A DNA stretch of 64,000 nucleotides from Costus lasius (GCA_027563935.2 JANVAS020000203.1:9176001-9240000), one strand, 5' to 3'. Positions 12,401 to 26,141 are shown, counted from the stretch's first letter. Notes: generated by a model not told the origin, from the letters alone. Program-made: numbers and translations.

Positions 12401-13379
12401 CAGCAACAGCAGCAACCCGTGCCCCGTTTCCAACGCGTAGGTCCACCACATGCTGTCCCACCTGTCTTCTTCTCTTGAGTTCCTGTACATTTGAACAAAT
12501 GTGAACTCCACATGCAGTGTCCAACACCCATGAAACAGAAGAAGATGATATCATGACCTCAGTCACAAATATACCTGAGCCAGAAGCAATGCTTCCCCTC
12601 TTGTCTCCTTGGAGCGCTTTACAGTCCTTTTTCCAGTGACCCAGCTGGCCACAGTGGAAACACCTGTTGTCCTTCGACCGCTTCACCTTTTGTTTCAGCG
12701 CCTTACTGTAGTTCTTGACAGGGGCTTTGCCCTTCTTCCCCTTCTTCTTGTTCCTTGAAGGAACCATTAAGACAGAGGTTGAAGGCTTTCCCTTCAGAGT
12801 TTCCTCAGTAGTCAAGAGCATATTCAGCAGCTCTGCCGGAGTACAATCGATTTTGTTCATATTAAAATTAATAATGAACGCATCGAAAGAAGGCAGGAGA
12901 GACTGCAGAATAATATCTACAGCAAGCTCCTGGTTGATGGTATGCCCCAGTTTCTCCAGAGCCTCCTTGTGCCCAATCATCTTGAGCACGTGAGCTCCCA
13001 CTAGGCTCCCTTCAGCCAGTTTGCTCTGAAAGAAAAGCTTTGTCAGATTATAGCGTTCTGTCCTCGCCTGTGCAGCATACAGCATCTTGAGGTTCGCTAT
13101 AATCTCTATAGCCGACATATCCTCATGCTGACGCTGCAGCGGTGGCGTCATAGACGCTAGCATTAGGCAAGCGACATCAATGCTATCATTGACGTGCTTT
13201 TCATAGGCATCACGAACCGCCCTTGCGGCGTTCGCAGCGGGTTGAGGCGGCACTGCCGTCTCGAGGACATACAGTTTCCTCTCTGCCTTAAGAACGATCT
13301 TAAGGTGTCCGAACCAGTCTGAGAAGTTTGGCCCAGCAAACTTCTCCCTTTCCAGTAGGGATCGCACATTGAAGCTCAT
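9497..13379 (-). pseudogene. gag-pol: A2 gag-pol polyprotein, broken
   Basis: Ty1/copia polyprotein that would make capsid, protease, integrase and reverse transcriptase/RNase H. From ATG (13379) it encodes a UBN2-type gag, zinc knuckle CFHCGQLGHWKKDC and protease motif WVLDTACG. One base is missing near 12262, shifting the frame. Integrase follows with the HHCC finger (HSRLGH, CKAC) and DDE residues in HSDVCGP, RSDRGGEY and GVSEW. A TAA stop lies at 11164-11166 before RT. The RT has MDVKTAFL, but the catalytic YVDD is YVND (codon 10471-10473). A second 1-base deletion near 9925 shifts the frame before RNase H, where CDNTG reads CDKTG. The length, 3,883 bases, is exactly two short of the A3 frame. 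Confidence 0.93.
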
Positions 13380-15104
13380 GGTGTTCGTTGCTGCAGAAAT
13401 CTACAACAATGCAAGAACAGCAAGGTCAGTATCAATGTTCAGAATCAATCCAGGACTTAAGAAAGATTCTTTTCTCACTATTTTATCTGGCTGAAAAAAT
13501 CCAGCAAAACAGCCCGAAAGAGTAACACTCTTTTAGTGAGATGGGATCCAGATTTCATACTTGGTCTCCGCGTCCCATTCTGGCGAGATAAGATGCACAG
13601 AGAGTACAAGCACTAATCTCTGGTAGGCTGTCCCAGCCAATCGCCAACCCATGCGATTCCCCTTCACCTGGGCAATCCAGCAGACTGTGCCAACTGAGTT
13701 GGTACAACACAGTCTCAGATCCCACATATGGCTGCCTCCATGTGCTACCATATGCGCCACATATGTAGCCTACATGGTCAAGCTGACCCGACCTACTCCC
13801 TGGACCACCACGTGCTATGCTGAGCAACGAGAAGCGATAAATCCCTTCTCTGTAACATGCAGGTGTAATCCAGCACCGTCTGAAGATAGATGGACGTGCC
13901 CACTGAGTGGGTACAACACGGCTCCAACGATAGTCAGAATAGTGAGGTTTCGCGTCAGAAGGCTTACGAGCTTGATATTTTAGCGTTTGGATTTTAACGG
14001 TCTTTTATCTTCTTCACTATCATGCAATTCCCATGGTGATAGCAGAAGATAAATAAATCATGCTGTTCTACTTATTTAAACAATAAAAGAAAGCATGCAT
14101 CTTATGTGGTAAAAGCCCATAGCCTAAGTAAGACCTTAATTTATCTTAAGTCTTCACTTGCTTTTCTTCATGGGTTTTTAGCTGCTCATCTGGCCCAACC
14201 CAGGGCCCCAGCGCTCAATGCAGCTCGGGTGCGCCCACCAGCTGTATGCGCCTCTGCGATGTGTGCTTTTGTGCTCTTGTCTAATCAAAATACATTTTGA
14301 TCTATCTAGACAAGCTTGACGCGCAGGTCAAATATACAATAAATTAATGAACAATGTGATTCACAGATCACAATAAAATTAATTTACAAGTTATATCAAG
14401 GCTCGCAGGCCCCAGCACAGCACACATTTAACATGGGCAGCCCACATAAGAATAAATAAACAAGCATAGGCATCAAACAACATGTGATCCAATTAAAAGA
14501 AAATAAATTTTGAAAACCCCATTGGCATCAATTTTAATTTTCTTATGAGTCCTACAACCTTACAATGGTCCATTGATAGGGATCCACTCATCCATCTAGT
14601 CAGATCCTCTGCCCCTTGCATGCGCCAAGGGCTGAACAACCCTCATGAGTTCTGGCAAGCGGGTGTGACCCCGGGCCTAACTCATGTGTGTTCAATGGTC
14701 GTCTCAACCAGACCTCGCTACACGCCCTTGATGCAGTCAACCTATAGCCACCTCTTGCTTGCGCACAGGTGCTATCTGGTCAACCCATCTAGGCTGTCAG
14801 ATGGTCTGATCAGACTTGGATCTATTCTAGATGATGCTTTCAACCCCATCAACCCATCTAAGGGATTATAGTAGGCGCATTAGATCTAATGGGCGCGCAA
14901 GGTAAGTTTTTCTTTTGAAAACATTAACAAGCGCTAACCAAAAACATTATACATGCGCAAATCAAGATAAACATATATCTAAGAGCTTAAACTAGCATGT
15001 AGTTTATTTCGGCATGTACATAGATCTATACTTTGCAAGCGCAAACAAGGATCACTCAAAGCAACCATATGATTCATGCATAAACCATAACCTCTGATAC
15101 CATT
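13380..15104 (-). other. A2 leader with primer-binding site
   Basis: Untranslated leader of about 1.7 kb between primer site and gag. It holds an acceptor-like AG at 13401-13402 (reverse strand) with TACTGAC at 13425-13431, hairpin AAAGAGT/ACTCTTT at 13517-13533, and the related palindromes CCAACTGAGTTGG (13690-13702) and CCCACTGAGTGGG (13899-13911). The primer site at 15091-15102 matches the tRNA-Met complement except at one end base. Small ORFs here are not conserved as proteins. Confidence 0.8.
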
Positions 15105-16764
15105 TGAAAGTCCCCTTCAAGGGGGAGCGCAAAGGGGATGAAACCCTAACGAAGGGGGCGCATGAAATTTTTCATAGGGTTTCATGTAGATCGATTGCAT
15201 GAATACATATATGATCAACTTTTAAGGATGAGAAGTATTTCATACCGAAGCCATGTGTTGGATGGCGCCTTGGAAGAGAGAGAGCAAAAGAGATCTCCTC
15301 CAAAGAAGACACACACCAAATGATGAAGGCTTCCTTCTTGCGCACCTCTTGTGCTAGCAAAAGTGCCAAGATGTTCTTGTTCGAATGGTAGGGATGATGA
15401 GATGATGCTTGGCCGAGAGTTCTCCCCTTGTCGTCAACACCTTCACCACACGAAGTTCGCAAGCCAGCAAGCCGCGTCAAAGACAAGAGAGCAAAAACAT
15501 TTAGGCGATATCAAGAGTGGCGTTACATGACTTCCCAAAATGGAAAGTCATGAAGCCATTCGCCAACGCCAAAACGCTTTCTTTCATGAACCATGCGTTC
15601 ACATAGTGAATCGGTTCATTCTTTGGTTCAATTCGATTTGGTTCAAAGACCAAAATCAAACCAAGCCAAGACATGGTCTAGACCTTCTATGAACCAAATG
15701 GCTCATGATCTAACCGTTCATCTCCTGATGCTCTTGATCTCACCGATCTAGCATCCACTCTCTCGATCAAAGCTTACCGATCTCAAGCCCTAATCAATCA
15801 AACATGATCAGACCAGATCTCACTTATAATCAGAGATTAAATCCCTTCAAACTGAATCCAAACAATTCAGTCCACACGATCTGACTTAAAGAAGCCATAT
15901 CATCAAATTGTGCGACCCTAAGGGTTTCCTTTAAAAGTCGGTAACGATAACTTGCGTTATCACGATCAGTGAGGGGTATCTAGCAACACATCACTGTCTC
16001 CCGATATAAAGGAAAGAGTCTTCCAAGACTACTCCCAAACCATAGCACAAGGGTGAATGCACTTCACTAGGCATACATATATCCTTTGCCACTGGATGTT
16101 CTTATTGGACAAGCGTGTCAAGCCTGTGACTCCAATATGATGAGCATGATTAGATCAGATGAACATAGTCATCTGGGTATGGCCATACACTTTCTCAATC
16201 CTTTTAGAACATCACACTCCTTAAACAAGGAGACGGCAATCCTTTATCTATCACTAGTGCCCTAACCTGACTCATGATCATTATCCAAGATAGTCTATGA
16301 TCATTATGTTTCAAATGATATTGAACTACCTCAAAACAATGACAATCATCATTTAGAAACACAAGTGATCTCAAGTCAGAGGATATGTGCCACTTGTAGC
16401 AAACAAGGAATATTCACATTATGACAAGCAATTGAATATCCTAATAGGGTCTGTCCAGTACATCTAATGTACCCATGAGTCTACATCTTATTCCATGCTC
16501 GAAGCATCCTATAAGATCAGAACACATATTAGTCTCAATCATATCAAGGCTGTCTCATGTTCACCAAGATATCTCGACTAAGGACTTTATAGCATGTCAG
16601 CCTAGCTGAACAGCTTTGAGACATTATTCAGTAGTACACTTATTACAGCAGACAAGGTAACAACCTGAATAATAACCATGCCTTTATAAACACAAGAGTT
16701 TACTACATGATACTGATACAATCCCAAAGGCCTCAAACATTAGCCTTAAGGGCATACCCCAACA
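15105..16764 (-). repeat. A2 5' LTR
   Basis: 1,660 bp, nearly identical to 7793-9476 apart from single-base differences and the 24-bp deletion. Its inner end abuts the primer site at 15091-15102. Its outer end is followed by the target duplication CGACC. Confidence 0.95.
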
Positions 16765-16769
16765 CGACC

Positions 16770-17048
16770 GTGGTTCCTTTGCTTGTGCAATTGCTCCAGT
16801 GTTATCACAGAAGATAACCAATAGATCTGCACTCGAAGGAACAACACCAAGTTCCTGAATGAACTTACGAATCCACACTGCCTCCTTGGATGCTTCTGAG
16901 GCTGCAACATACTCGGCTTCTGTTGTGGAATCAGCAACAATTGACTGTTTAAAACTTTTCCACACCACAGCACCTCCATTCAAGCTAAAAACATAGCCTG
17001 ATTGCGATCGGAAATCATCCTGGTCAGATTGGAACGAAGCATCAGTAT
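16770..17048 (-). pseudogene. gag-pol: A1 pol, middle of RNase H
   Basis: Segment of A1 RNase H of 279 bp (93 codons, no stop) trapped between A2 and A3. It encodes the active-site strings ADSTTEAEYVA and FCDNTGAIAQ. It joins 26147 on one side (duplication AGTAT at 17044-17048) and 7788-7792 on the other (CGACC). The longer ORF reading here borrows its tail from the A2 LTR. Confidence 0.88.
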
Positions 17049-18741
17049 TGTAGAGTCCCCTTCAAGGGGGAGCAAAAACCCTAAAGTGGCGCATATCAAA
17101 AAACTCATAGCGGAAGCTAGGGTTTCCTTGGGATCATTTGAATAAACATATGATCAACTTGCCGAAAGATTGCAAAGATGAATGAAAGATCATACCATCG
17201 CCATCCTTTGGATGGTGTCTTGGAAGCAAAGATCGAAAGGGATCTTCTCCAAAGATGACGCACACAAGGTGATGTCGCCTACTCTTTGAGATCCTTGTGC
17301 TAGCAAGGTTCTTCAAAGGTGCTTTTCGTATGAAAGGGATGAGATGTCTCTTTCTTGGCCGAGAGCTTCTTGTCAAGTCCTCTCCCTTGTCGTCCGAGAA
17401 TACCACTTCACCACACACCAAGAGTGAATGGAGAAGATGGGCGATTAACGTTACAAGGTGGAAGCGTTTTCCATTTGGAAAACCGACTTCCCAATATGGC
17501 AAGTCCTCAATGCATGCGTTCACACGTTGTGAACCATCGAAACTTTCTCCCATTGAACCAAGCGTTCACCTAGTGAACCGGTTCAAATTATTTGGTTAAT
17601 TGTCTTTGGTTCAAAAACCAAATTAGGCCAAGCGTTGGTCTAGATCTTCTATGAACCAAATGGCTCAAGATCTAACCGCACATCTCGAGATGCTCTTGAT
17701 CTCACCGATCTAGCATCCAATCTCTCGATCGAAGCTTACCGATCTCAAGCCCTAACCAATCAAACATGATCAGACCAGATCTCACTTACAATCAGAGTTT
17801 AAATCCCTTTAAACTGAACCCAAACAATTCAGTCCACACGATCTGACTTAAGTAAGCCATATCATCAAATTGTGCGACCCTGAGGGTTCCCTTTAAATGT
17901 CGGTAACGATAACTCACGTTATCACGATCAGTGAGGGGTATCTAGCAACACATCACTGTCTCCCGATATAAAGGAAAGAGTCTTCCAAGACTACACCCAA
18001 ACCACAGCACAAGTGTGAATCCACTTCACTAGGCATACATGTTTCCTTTGCCACTGGATGTTCTTATTGGACAAGCGTGTCAAGCCTGTGGCTCCACTAT
18101 GATGAGCATGATTAGATAGATGAACATAGTCACCTAGGTATGGCCATACACTTTCTCAATCATCTCATTTAGGGGGGCCCCTTTAGAACATCTCACTCCT
18201 TAAACAAGGAGACGGCAATCCTATATCTATCACTAGTGTCCTAACCTGACTCATGATCATTATCCAAGATAGTTTATAACCATTATGTTTCAAATGACAT
18301 TAAACTACCTCAAAACAATGACAATCATCATTTAGAAACACAAGTGATCTCAAGTCAGAGGACATGTGCCACTTGTTGCAAACAAGGATTATTCACATTG
18401 TGACAAGCAATTGAATATCCTAATAGGGTCTATCCAGTACATCCAATGTACCCATGAGTCTATATCTTATTCCATGCTCGAAGCATCCTATAAGATTAGA
18501 ACACATATTAGTCTCAATCATATCAAGGCTGTCTCATGTTCACCAAGATATCTCGACTAAGGACATGTAGCATGTCAGCCTAGCTGAACAGCATTGAGAC
18601 ATTATTCAGAAGCACACTTATTGCAGCAGACAATGTAACAAACTGAATAACAACCATTTCCTTTATAAACATAAGAGTTTATACATGATACTGAAAGAAT
18701 CCCAAGGCCTCAAACATTAGCCTTAAGGGCATACCCCAACA
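17049..18741 (-). repeat. A3 3' LTR
   Basis: From TGTAGAGTCCCCTTCAAGG to ATACCCCAACA, then polypurine-tract sequence ATCTCCCACTTGC. The sense end carries CCCCTTGAAGGGG, a perfect inverted repeat shared with A2. Confidence 0.95.
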
Positions 18742-18761
18742 ATCTCCCACTTGCACTTAAT

Positions 18762-21700
18762 CTAATGGTTGAGAAATCTCAAACCTATATTATTACAGTG
18801 CTTCTCATGCTTCTGCTGCGCCAGAGGCTTGGTAAGCGTGTCAGCCAGATTGTCATCTGTATGAACCTTGCAGATTTTGATCTCACCACGATCAATGATC
18901 TCCCGGATCAAGTGAAACCGTCTCTGTATGTGCTTGGACTTCTGGTGCGACCGTGGTTCCTTTGCCTGTGCGATTGCTCCAGTGTTATCACAGAAGATAA
19001 CCAAAGGATCTGCACTCGAAGGAACAACACCAAGTTCCTGAACGAACTTGCGAATCCACACTGCCTCCTTGGATGCTTCCGAGGCTGCAACATACTCGGC
19101 TTCTGTTGTGGAATCAGCAACAATAGACTGTTTGAAACTTTTCCACACCACTGCTCCACCATTCAAGCTAAAAACATAGCCTGATTGCGATCGAAAATCA
19201 TCCTGGTCAGATTGGAACGAAGCGTCAGTATATCCTTCAATACTGAGTTCTTCCAGACCTCCATATATCATGAACATATCTTTGGTCCTCCGCAGATATT
19301 TTAAAATGTTCTTGACTGCAATCCAGTGTGCCTGACCTGGATTACTTTGGAATCAACTGGTCACGCTTAACCCGTAAGCGACGTCTGGGCGAGTACATAA
19401 CATCGCATACATAATGGATCCAATAGCCGAAGCATAAGGCGTATTGTCCATTTCATCTTTCTCAGTCTATGTTTGTGGACACTGACTCTTTGAAATATTC
19501 AGACCATGTCTGACTGGAAGATACCCTCTTTTAGAATTCTCTAAATGGAATCTCTCCAGGACTTTATCGATGTAAGTACTCTGGCACAGCCCGAGAAGCC
19601 TCTTAGATCTATCCCTGTAGATCTTCACACCTAATACATAGGCTGCTTCTCCTAGATCTTTCATCTGGAAACATTTTCTTAACCATGCTTTAACAGCATG
19701 CAGTTCAGGAATATCGTTTCCAATGATTAAGATATCATCGACGTAGAGTACTAGGAAAGTAATCACGCTTCCACTAAACCTCTTATATACACACGGGTCA
19801 TCTTCATTCTTGATGAAACCAAATTCACAGATTGATTCATCAAAACGAATATTCCAGCTCCTTGATGCTTGTTTAAGTCCATAAATGGACTTCTTTAACT
19901 TGCATATTTTATGACGATCTGATGGATTAGTGAAACCTTCAGGTTGTGTCATATACACATCCTCATCCAGTTTTCCATTAAGGAAAGCGGTTTTCACATC
20001 CATTTGCCAGATCTCATAATTGTAATATGCTGCTATCGCGAAAAGAATCCGAATAGACTTGAACATGGCTACAGGAGAGAAAGTTTCATCATAATCTATC
20101 CCGTAGATTTGTTTGAAACCTTTCGCAACTAGCCTGCCTTTATAGGTAATCACGTTACCATCCATGTCAATCTTCTTCCTGAAGATCCATTTACAGCCAA
20201 TAGGGATTACTCCCGGAGGCGGATCAACCAAATCCCAGACTTGGTTATCTGACATGGAGTCCATCTCGGCTCGCATAGCTTCAAGCCATCTAGCTGACTC
20301 CGGTCCACTGACCGCATCCGCATAAGTTAGGGGTTCATCATTATCAATGATGTAGACTCCGTCATAGCGCTCAGGCTGTCGACGGATCCTTCCCGATCTT
20401 CGCGGTTCCCGTGATATCTGAGCCTCAGGTTGTTCAATAAACTGCTCTACCGGCTCAGGCTCATCCAACTGTGCTTGACTACTTTGTCCTTCCTCTGGAT
20501 TCTCATCCAGCTTTATTTCTCTCCCACTAGCTTATTGCAGAAGAAACTCCTTCTCAAGAAAAATAGCCGTCCGAGCAACAAATACTTTGTTCTCTTTGGG
20601 ATCGTAGAAATAATAACCCTTAGTTTCCTTAGGGTAACCGACAAAGATACATTTCTCAGATCTGCTCTCTAGTTTCCCTGAGGCGAGCTTTTTGACATAA
20701 GCCTCGCAACCCCAGATCTTGATAAATGTCAAGCTAGGCTGTTTCCCATTCCATAACTCATATGGAGTCTTTAAAACTGCCTTGGATGGCACTCGGTTTA
20801 GTACCTTTGCAGCTGTTTCCAGTGCAAATCCCCAAAAGGAGTAAGGTAGAGTAGCCTGACTCATCATAGAACGAACCATATCTAGTAAGGTTCTGTTCCT
20901 CCTCTCGGACACACCATTCCATTGCGGTGTTCCTGGCGGAGTGAGCTGTGAGATAATCCCACACTCCTTCAGATAGTCAGTAAACTCTCGACTTAGGTAT
21001 TCTCCACCTCGATCTGAGCGAAGTGCCTTGATATTTCTGCCTAGCTGATTCTGTACTTCATTCTTGAACTCTTTGAACTTGTCAAAAGATTCACTCTTAT
21101 GTCTCATTAGATAGACATACCCATATCTACTGAAATCATCAGTAAAGGTAATGAAGTATGAATAGCCACCTCTGGCATGTTTACTAAATGGCCCACACAC
21201 ATCACTGTGTATAAGGTCAAGTAAACCTGAAGCCCTTTGACCTTTGTTAAGAAAAGGAGACTTCGTCATCTTACCCATTAAACAAGCTTTGCATGTATCA
21301 ATCTCCTCATAGGAGAATGATCCCAGCAGTCCATGATCATGCAACCGCTTAATGCGTTTCTTGTTAATATGGCCTAAACGACTATGCCATAGCAAGGTGC
21401 TGTCATCAGCATACTTGGCTTTCTTATTATCAATATTTTGTATAGAACATTCCATGTCCAACATGAATAACCCATTGTTAATTGATCCAGAAGCATAAAC
21501 AATATTATCATAAGATAGAATACACTTTGAAATATTGCATTCAAAGGAGAATCCTTTCCTGACAAGAGCAGGAATAGAGATAATATTTTTAGTAATACTT
21601 GGAACAAAATAACAATTGTCTAGTTCTAATACAAGTCCAGATGGTAATGAGATGTAATAAACCCCTACAGCAACAGCAGCAACCCGTGCCCCGTTTCCAA

Positions 21701-22646
21701 CTCGTAGGTCCACCTCATGCTGTCCCACCTGTCTTCTTCTCTTGAGTTCCTGTACATTTGAACAAATGTGAACTCCACATGCAGTGTCCAACACCCATGA
21801 AATAGAAGAAGAAGTAATCATGACCTCAGTCACAAATATACCTGAGCCAGAAGCGATGCTTCCCTTCTTGTCTCCTTGGAGCGCTTTACAGTCCTTTTTC
21901 CAGTGACCCAGCTGGCCACAATGGAAACATCTGTTGTCCTTCGACCGCTTAACCTTTTGTTTCAGCGCCTTGTTGTAGTTCTTGACAGGGGCTTTGCCCT
22001 TCTTCCCCTTCTTTTTGTTCCTGGAAGGGAACATCAAGACAGAGGTTGAAGGCTTTCCCTTCAGAGTCTCCTCCGTAGTCAAGAGCATATTCAGCAACTC
22101 TGCCGGAGTACAGTCGATCTTGTTCATATTAAAGTTAATAATGAACGGATCGAAAGAGGCCGGGAGAGACTGCAGAATAATATCTACAGCAAGCTCCTGA
22201 TTGATGGTATGCCCCAGTTTCTCTAGAGCCTCTTTGTGCCCAATCATCTTGAGCACATGAGCTCCCACTGGACTCCCTTCAGCCAGTTTGCTCTGAAAGA
22301 AAAGCTTGGTCAAATTATAGCGTTCAGTCCTCGCCTGTGCAGCATATAGCATCTTGAGGTTTGCTATGATTTCCATAGCAGACATATCCTCATGCTGACG
22401 TTGCAGCGGTGGCGTCATAGACGCTAGCATCAGGCAAGCGACATCAATGCTATCATTGACATGCTTTTCATAGGCATCGCGAACCGCCCTTGCGGCGTTC
22501 GCAGCGAGTTGAGGCAGTACAGCCGTCTCGAGGACATACAGTTTCCTCTCTGCCTTAAGAACAATCTTAAGGTGTCCATACCAGTCTGAGAAGTTTGGCC
22601 CAACAAACTTCTCCCTTTCCAGTAGGGATCGCACATTGAAGTTCAT
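18762..22646 (-). pseudogene. gag-pol: A3 gag-pol polyprotein, three stops
   Basis: One frame of 1,295 codons without any indel, giving the reference layout for the family. Gag is residues 1-240; zinc knuckle CFHCGQLGHWKKDC is 240-253; protease aspartate is D287 (WVLDTAC). Integrase zinc ligands are H421, H426, C452 and C455, and the catalytic triad is D482, D545, E581. RT has D883 (MDVKTAFL) and YVDD at 968-971. RNase H acidic residues include D1141, E1182 and D1220. Three nonsense codons break it: TAA at 20532-20534 (end of integrase), TAG at 19467-19469 and TGA at 19353-19355 (both between RT and RNase H). Start ATG at 22646 is followed by NFNVRSLLERE. Every visible active-site motif is intact, so the stops are the only clear lesions. 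Confidence 0.95.
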
Positions 22647-24448
22647 GGTGTTCGTTGCTGCAGGAATCTACAACAATGCAAGAACAGCAAGGTCAGTATC
22701 AATGTTTAGAATCAATCCAGGACTTAAGAAAGATTCTTTTCTCACTATTTTATCTGACTGAAAAATCCATTAAACAGTCCGAAAGAGTAACACTCTTTTA
22801 GTGAGATGGGATCCAGATTTCATACTTGGTCTCTGCGTCCCGCTCAGGCGAGATAAGATGCACAGAGAGTACAAGCACTAATTTCTGGTAGGCAGTCCCT
22901 GCCAATCGCCAACCCTTGCGATTCCCCTTCATCTGGGCAATCCAGCCGACTGTGCCAACTGAGTTGGTACAACACAGTCTCTGATCCCACAGATGGCTGC
23001 CTCCATATAGCTAACATATGCCCCATATGTAGCCTACATGGTCAAGCTGACCTGACCTACTCCCTGGACCACCACGTGCTATGCTGAGCAACGAGAAGTG
23101 ATAAATCCCTTCTCTGTAACACGCAGGAAATCACACACCGTCTGAAGATAGATGGACGTGCCCACTGAGTGGGTACAACACGGCTCCAACGATAGTCAGA
23201 ACAGTGAGGTTTCGCGTCAGAAGGCTATCGAGCTTGATATTTTAGCGTTGGATTTTAACGGTCTTTTATCTTCTTAACTATCATGCAAACCCTATGGTGA
23301 TAGCAGAAGATAAATAAATCATGCAATTCTAATTATTTAAACAATAAAAGAAAGCATGATGATCTTATGTGGTAAAAGCCCATTAACCCTAAGTAAGACC
23401 TTAATTTTATCTTAAGTCTTCACTTGAGCTCTCCATGGGTCTTTTGCATCTCATCTGGCCCAGACCAGGGCCCAAGCGCCCTCTGCAGCTCAGGTGCGCC
23501 CACCAGGTAGATGCGCCTATCATAGGGTCGAAGCCTAGACCTCCCACCTGGTCAAGCCACTGCTGCATGCGCCAATGCCATGTGTGCTCTGTGCTCTTGT
23601 CTGATTAAATTACAATTTAATCTATCTAGACAAGTTTGACTCGCAGGTCAATTACACTTTATAAATTAAATGAAATGTGATGCGCAGATCACAATAAATA
23701 TTAATTTACAATTTATTCCAGGCACGCAGGCCCCAGCACAGCACACATTGAATTGGGCATCCCACATAAGATTAAATAAACAAGCATATGTTTACAATCA
23801 ACATGTGATCCATAGACAAAATAAAATTTTCAAAATCCCATTGAAATCAATTTTATTTTTCTTATGTGCCCTACCACCTTACAACGGTCCATTAGTAGGG
23901 ATCCGCTCATCTTGACTAGTCAGATCCACTGCCCTTGCAAGCACCAAGTCCTAACTGACTTGAGTTGACCTAATGGTCAACCATGCATGCGACAAGGGCT
24001 GAAAGCCTTCATGAGTTCTGGCAAGCGGGTGTGACCCCGGGCCTAACTCATGCGCGTTCAATGGTTGTCTCAACCAGACCTCGCTACACACCCTTGATGC
24101 AGTCGACCTATAGCCACCTCGTGCTTGCGCACAGGTGCCAGCAGGTCAACCCATCTAGGCTGTCAGATGGTCTGATCAGACTATTTGGATCCTTCCTAGA
24201 AGATGACTTCAACCCTACTAACCCGTCTAAGGGTTTATAGTAGGTGCACCTTAGATCTAATGAAGATGTGCGCAAGCTATGATATGTTTTGAGAAAAACA
24301 ACATCCAAGCGCCACCATACAATATACATGCGCAAACATAAACATACTAGCATGTAGTTTCGCATGATAATTTAGATCTACACAAACATGGATCACAAAG
24401 ACATGAAGCAATCATATGAATCACTCAGAAATCGGCTCTGATACCAAT
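22647..24448 (-). other. A3 leader with primer-binding site
   Basis: Leader of about 1.8 kb. Acceptor-like AG is at 22668-22669; hairpins are at 22782-22798 (AAAGAGT/ACTCTTT), 22955-22967 (CCAACTGAGTTGG) and 23161-23173 (CCCACTGAGTGGG). The primer site, exact reverse complement of TGGTATCAGAGC, is at 24435-24446, two bases from the LTR. Confidence 0.8.
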
Positions 24449-26141
24449 TGTAGAGTCCCCTTCAAGGGGGAGCAAAAACCCTAAAGTGGCGCATATCAAA
24501 AAACTCATAGCGGAAGCTAGGGTTTCCTTGGGATCATTTGAATAAACATATGATCAACTTGCCGAAAGATTGCAAAGATGAATGAAAGATCATACCATCG
24601 CCATCCTTTGGATGGTGTCTTGGAAGCAAAGATCGAAAGGGATCTTCTCCAAAGATGACGCACACAAGGTGATGTCGCCTACTCTTTGAGATCCTTGTGC
24701 TAGCAAGGTTCTTCAAAGGTGCTTTTCGTATGAAAGGGATGAGATGTCTCTTTCTTGGCCGAGAGCTTCTTGTCAAGTCCTCTCCCTTGTCGTCCGAGAA
24801 TACCACTTCACCACACACCAAGAGTGAATGGAGAAGATGGGCGATTAACGTTACAAGGTGGAAGCGTTTTCCATTTGGAAAACTGACTTCCCAATATGGC
24901 AAGTCCTCAATGCATGCGTTCACACGTTGTGAACCATCGAAACTTTCTCCCATTGAACCAAGCGTTCACCTAGTGAACCGGTTCAAATTATTGGGTTAAT
25001 TGTCTTTGGTTCAAAAACCAAATTAGGCCAAGCGTTGGTCTAGATCTTCTATGAACCAAATGGCTCAAGATCTAACCGCACATCTCGAGATGCTCTTGAT
25101 CTCACCGATCTAGCATCCAATCTCTCGATCGAAGCTTACCGATCTCAAGCCCTAACCAATCAAACATGATCAGACCAGATCTCACTTACAATCAGAGTTT
25201 AAATCCTTTAAACTGAACCCAAACAATTCAGTCCACAAGATCTGACTTAAGTAAGCCATATCATCAAATTGTGCGACCCTAAGGGTTCCCTTTAAATGTC
25301 GGTAACGATAACTCACGTTATCACGATCAGTGAGGGGTATCTAGTAACACATCACTGTCTCCCGATATAAAGGAAAGAGTCTTCCAAGACTACACCCAAA
25401 CCACAGCACAAGTGTGAATCCACTTCACTAGGCATACATGTTTCCTTTGCCACTGGATGTTCTTATTGGACAAGCGTGTCAAGCCTGTGGCTCCAATATG
25501 ATGAGCATGATTAGATCAGATGAACATAGTCACCTGGGTATGGCCATACACTTTCTCAATCATCTCATTTAGGGGGGCCCCTTTAGAACATCTCACTCCT
25601 TAAACAAGGAGACGGCAATCCTATATCTATCACTAGTGTCCTAACCTGACTCATGATCATTATCCAAGATAGTTTATAACCATTATGTTTCAAATGACAT
25701 TAAACTACCTCAAAACAATGACAATCATCATTTAGAAACACAAGTGATCTCAAGTCAGAGGACATGTGCCACTTGTTGCAAACAAGGATTATTCACATTG
25801 TGACAAGCAATTGAATATCCTAATAGGGTCTGTCCAGTACATCCAATGTACCCATGAGTCTACATCTTATTCCATGCTTGAAGCATCCTATAAGATTAGA
25901 ACACATATTAGTCTCAATCATATCAAGGCTGTCTCATGTTCACCAAGATATCTCGACTAAGGACATGTAGCATGTCAGCCTAGCTGAACAGCATTGAGAC
26001 ATTATTCAGAAGCACACTTATTGCAGCAGACAATGTAACAAACTGAATAACAACCATTTCCTTTATAAACATAAGAGTTTATACATGATACTGAAAGAAT
26101 CCCAAGGCCTCAAACATTAGCCTTAAGGGCATACCCCAACA
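24449..26141 (-). repeat. A3 5' LTR
   Basis: 1,693 bp, near-identical partner of 17049-18741. Adjacent to the primer site on the inner side and to the AGTAT duplication on the outer side. Confidence 0.95.

Larger units (their letters stand above)
7793..16764 (-). mobile_element. Copia element A2, inserted in A1
   Basis: 8,972 bp, with target duplication CGACC at 7788-7792 and 16765-16769. LTRs are 7793-9476 and 15105-16764, gag-pol is 9497-13379, and the primer site is 15091-15102. By eye its LTRs differ at about nine positions plus a 24-bp deletion, so it is young, but its polyprotein is already broken. Confidence 0.96.
17049..26141 (-). mobile_element. Copia element A3, inserted in A1
   Basis: 9,093 bp, with target duplication AGTAT at 17044-17048 and 26142-26146. 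The LTRs are equal in length (1,693 bp) and by eye differ at about a dozen positions, including one compensating 1-base gap each way. The primer site is 24435-24446. The gag-pol is full length with three stops. Confidence 0.96.

Noticed and set aside
19944..20132. Plus-strand ORFs opposite gag-pol recurring in A1 and A3
   Set aside because: Antisense shadows of the conserved RT frame; similarity follows from the sense coding sequence.
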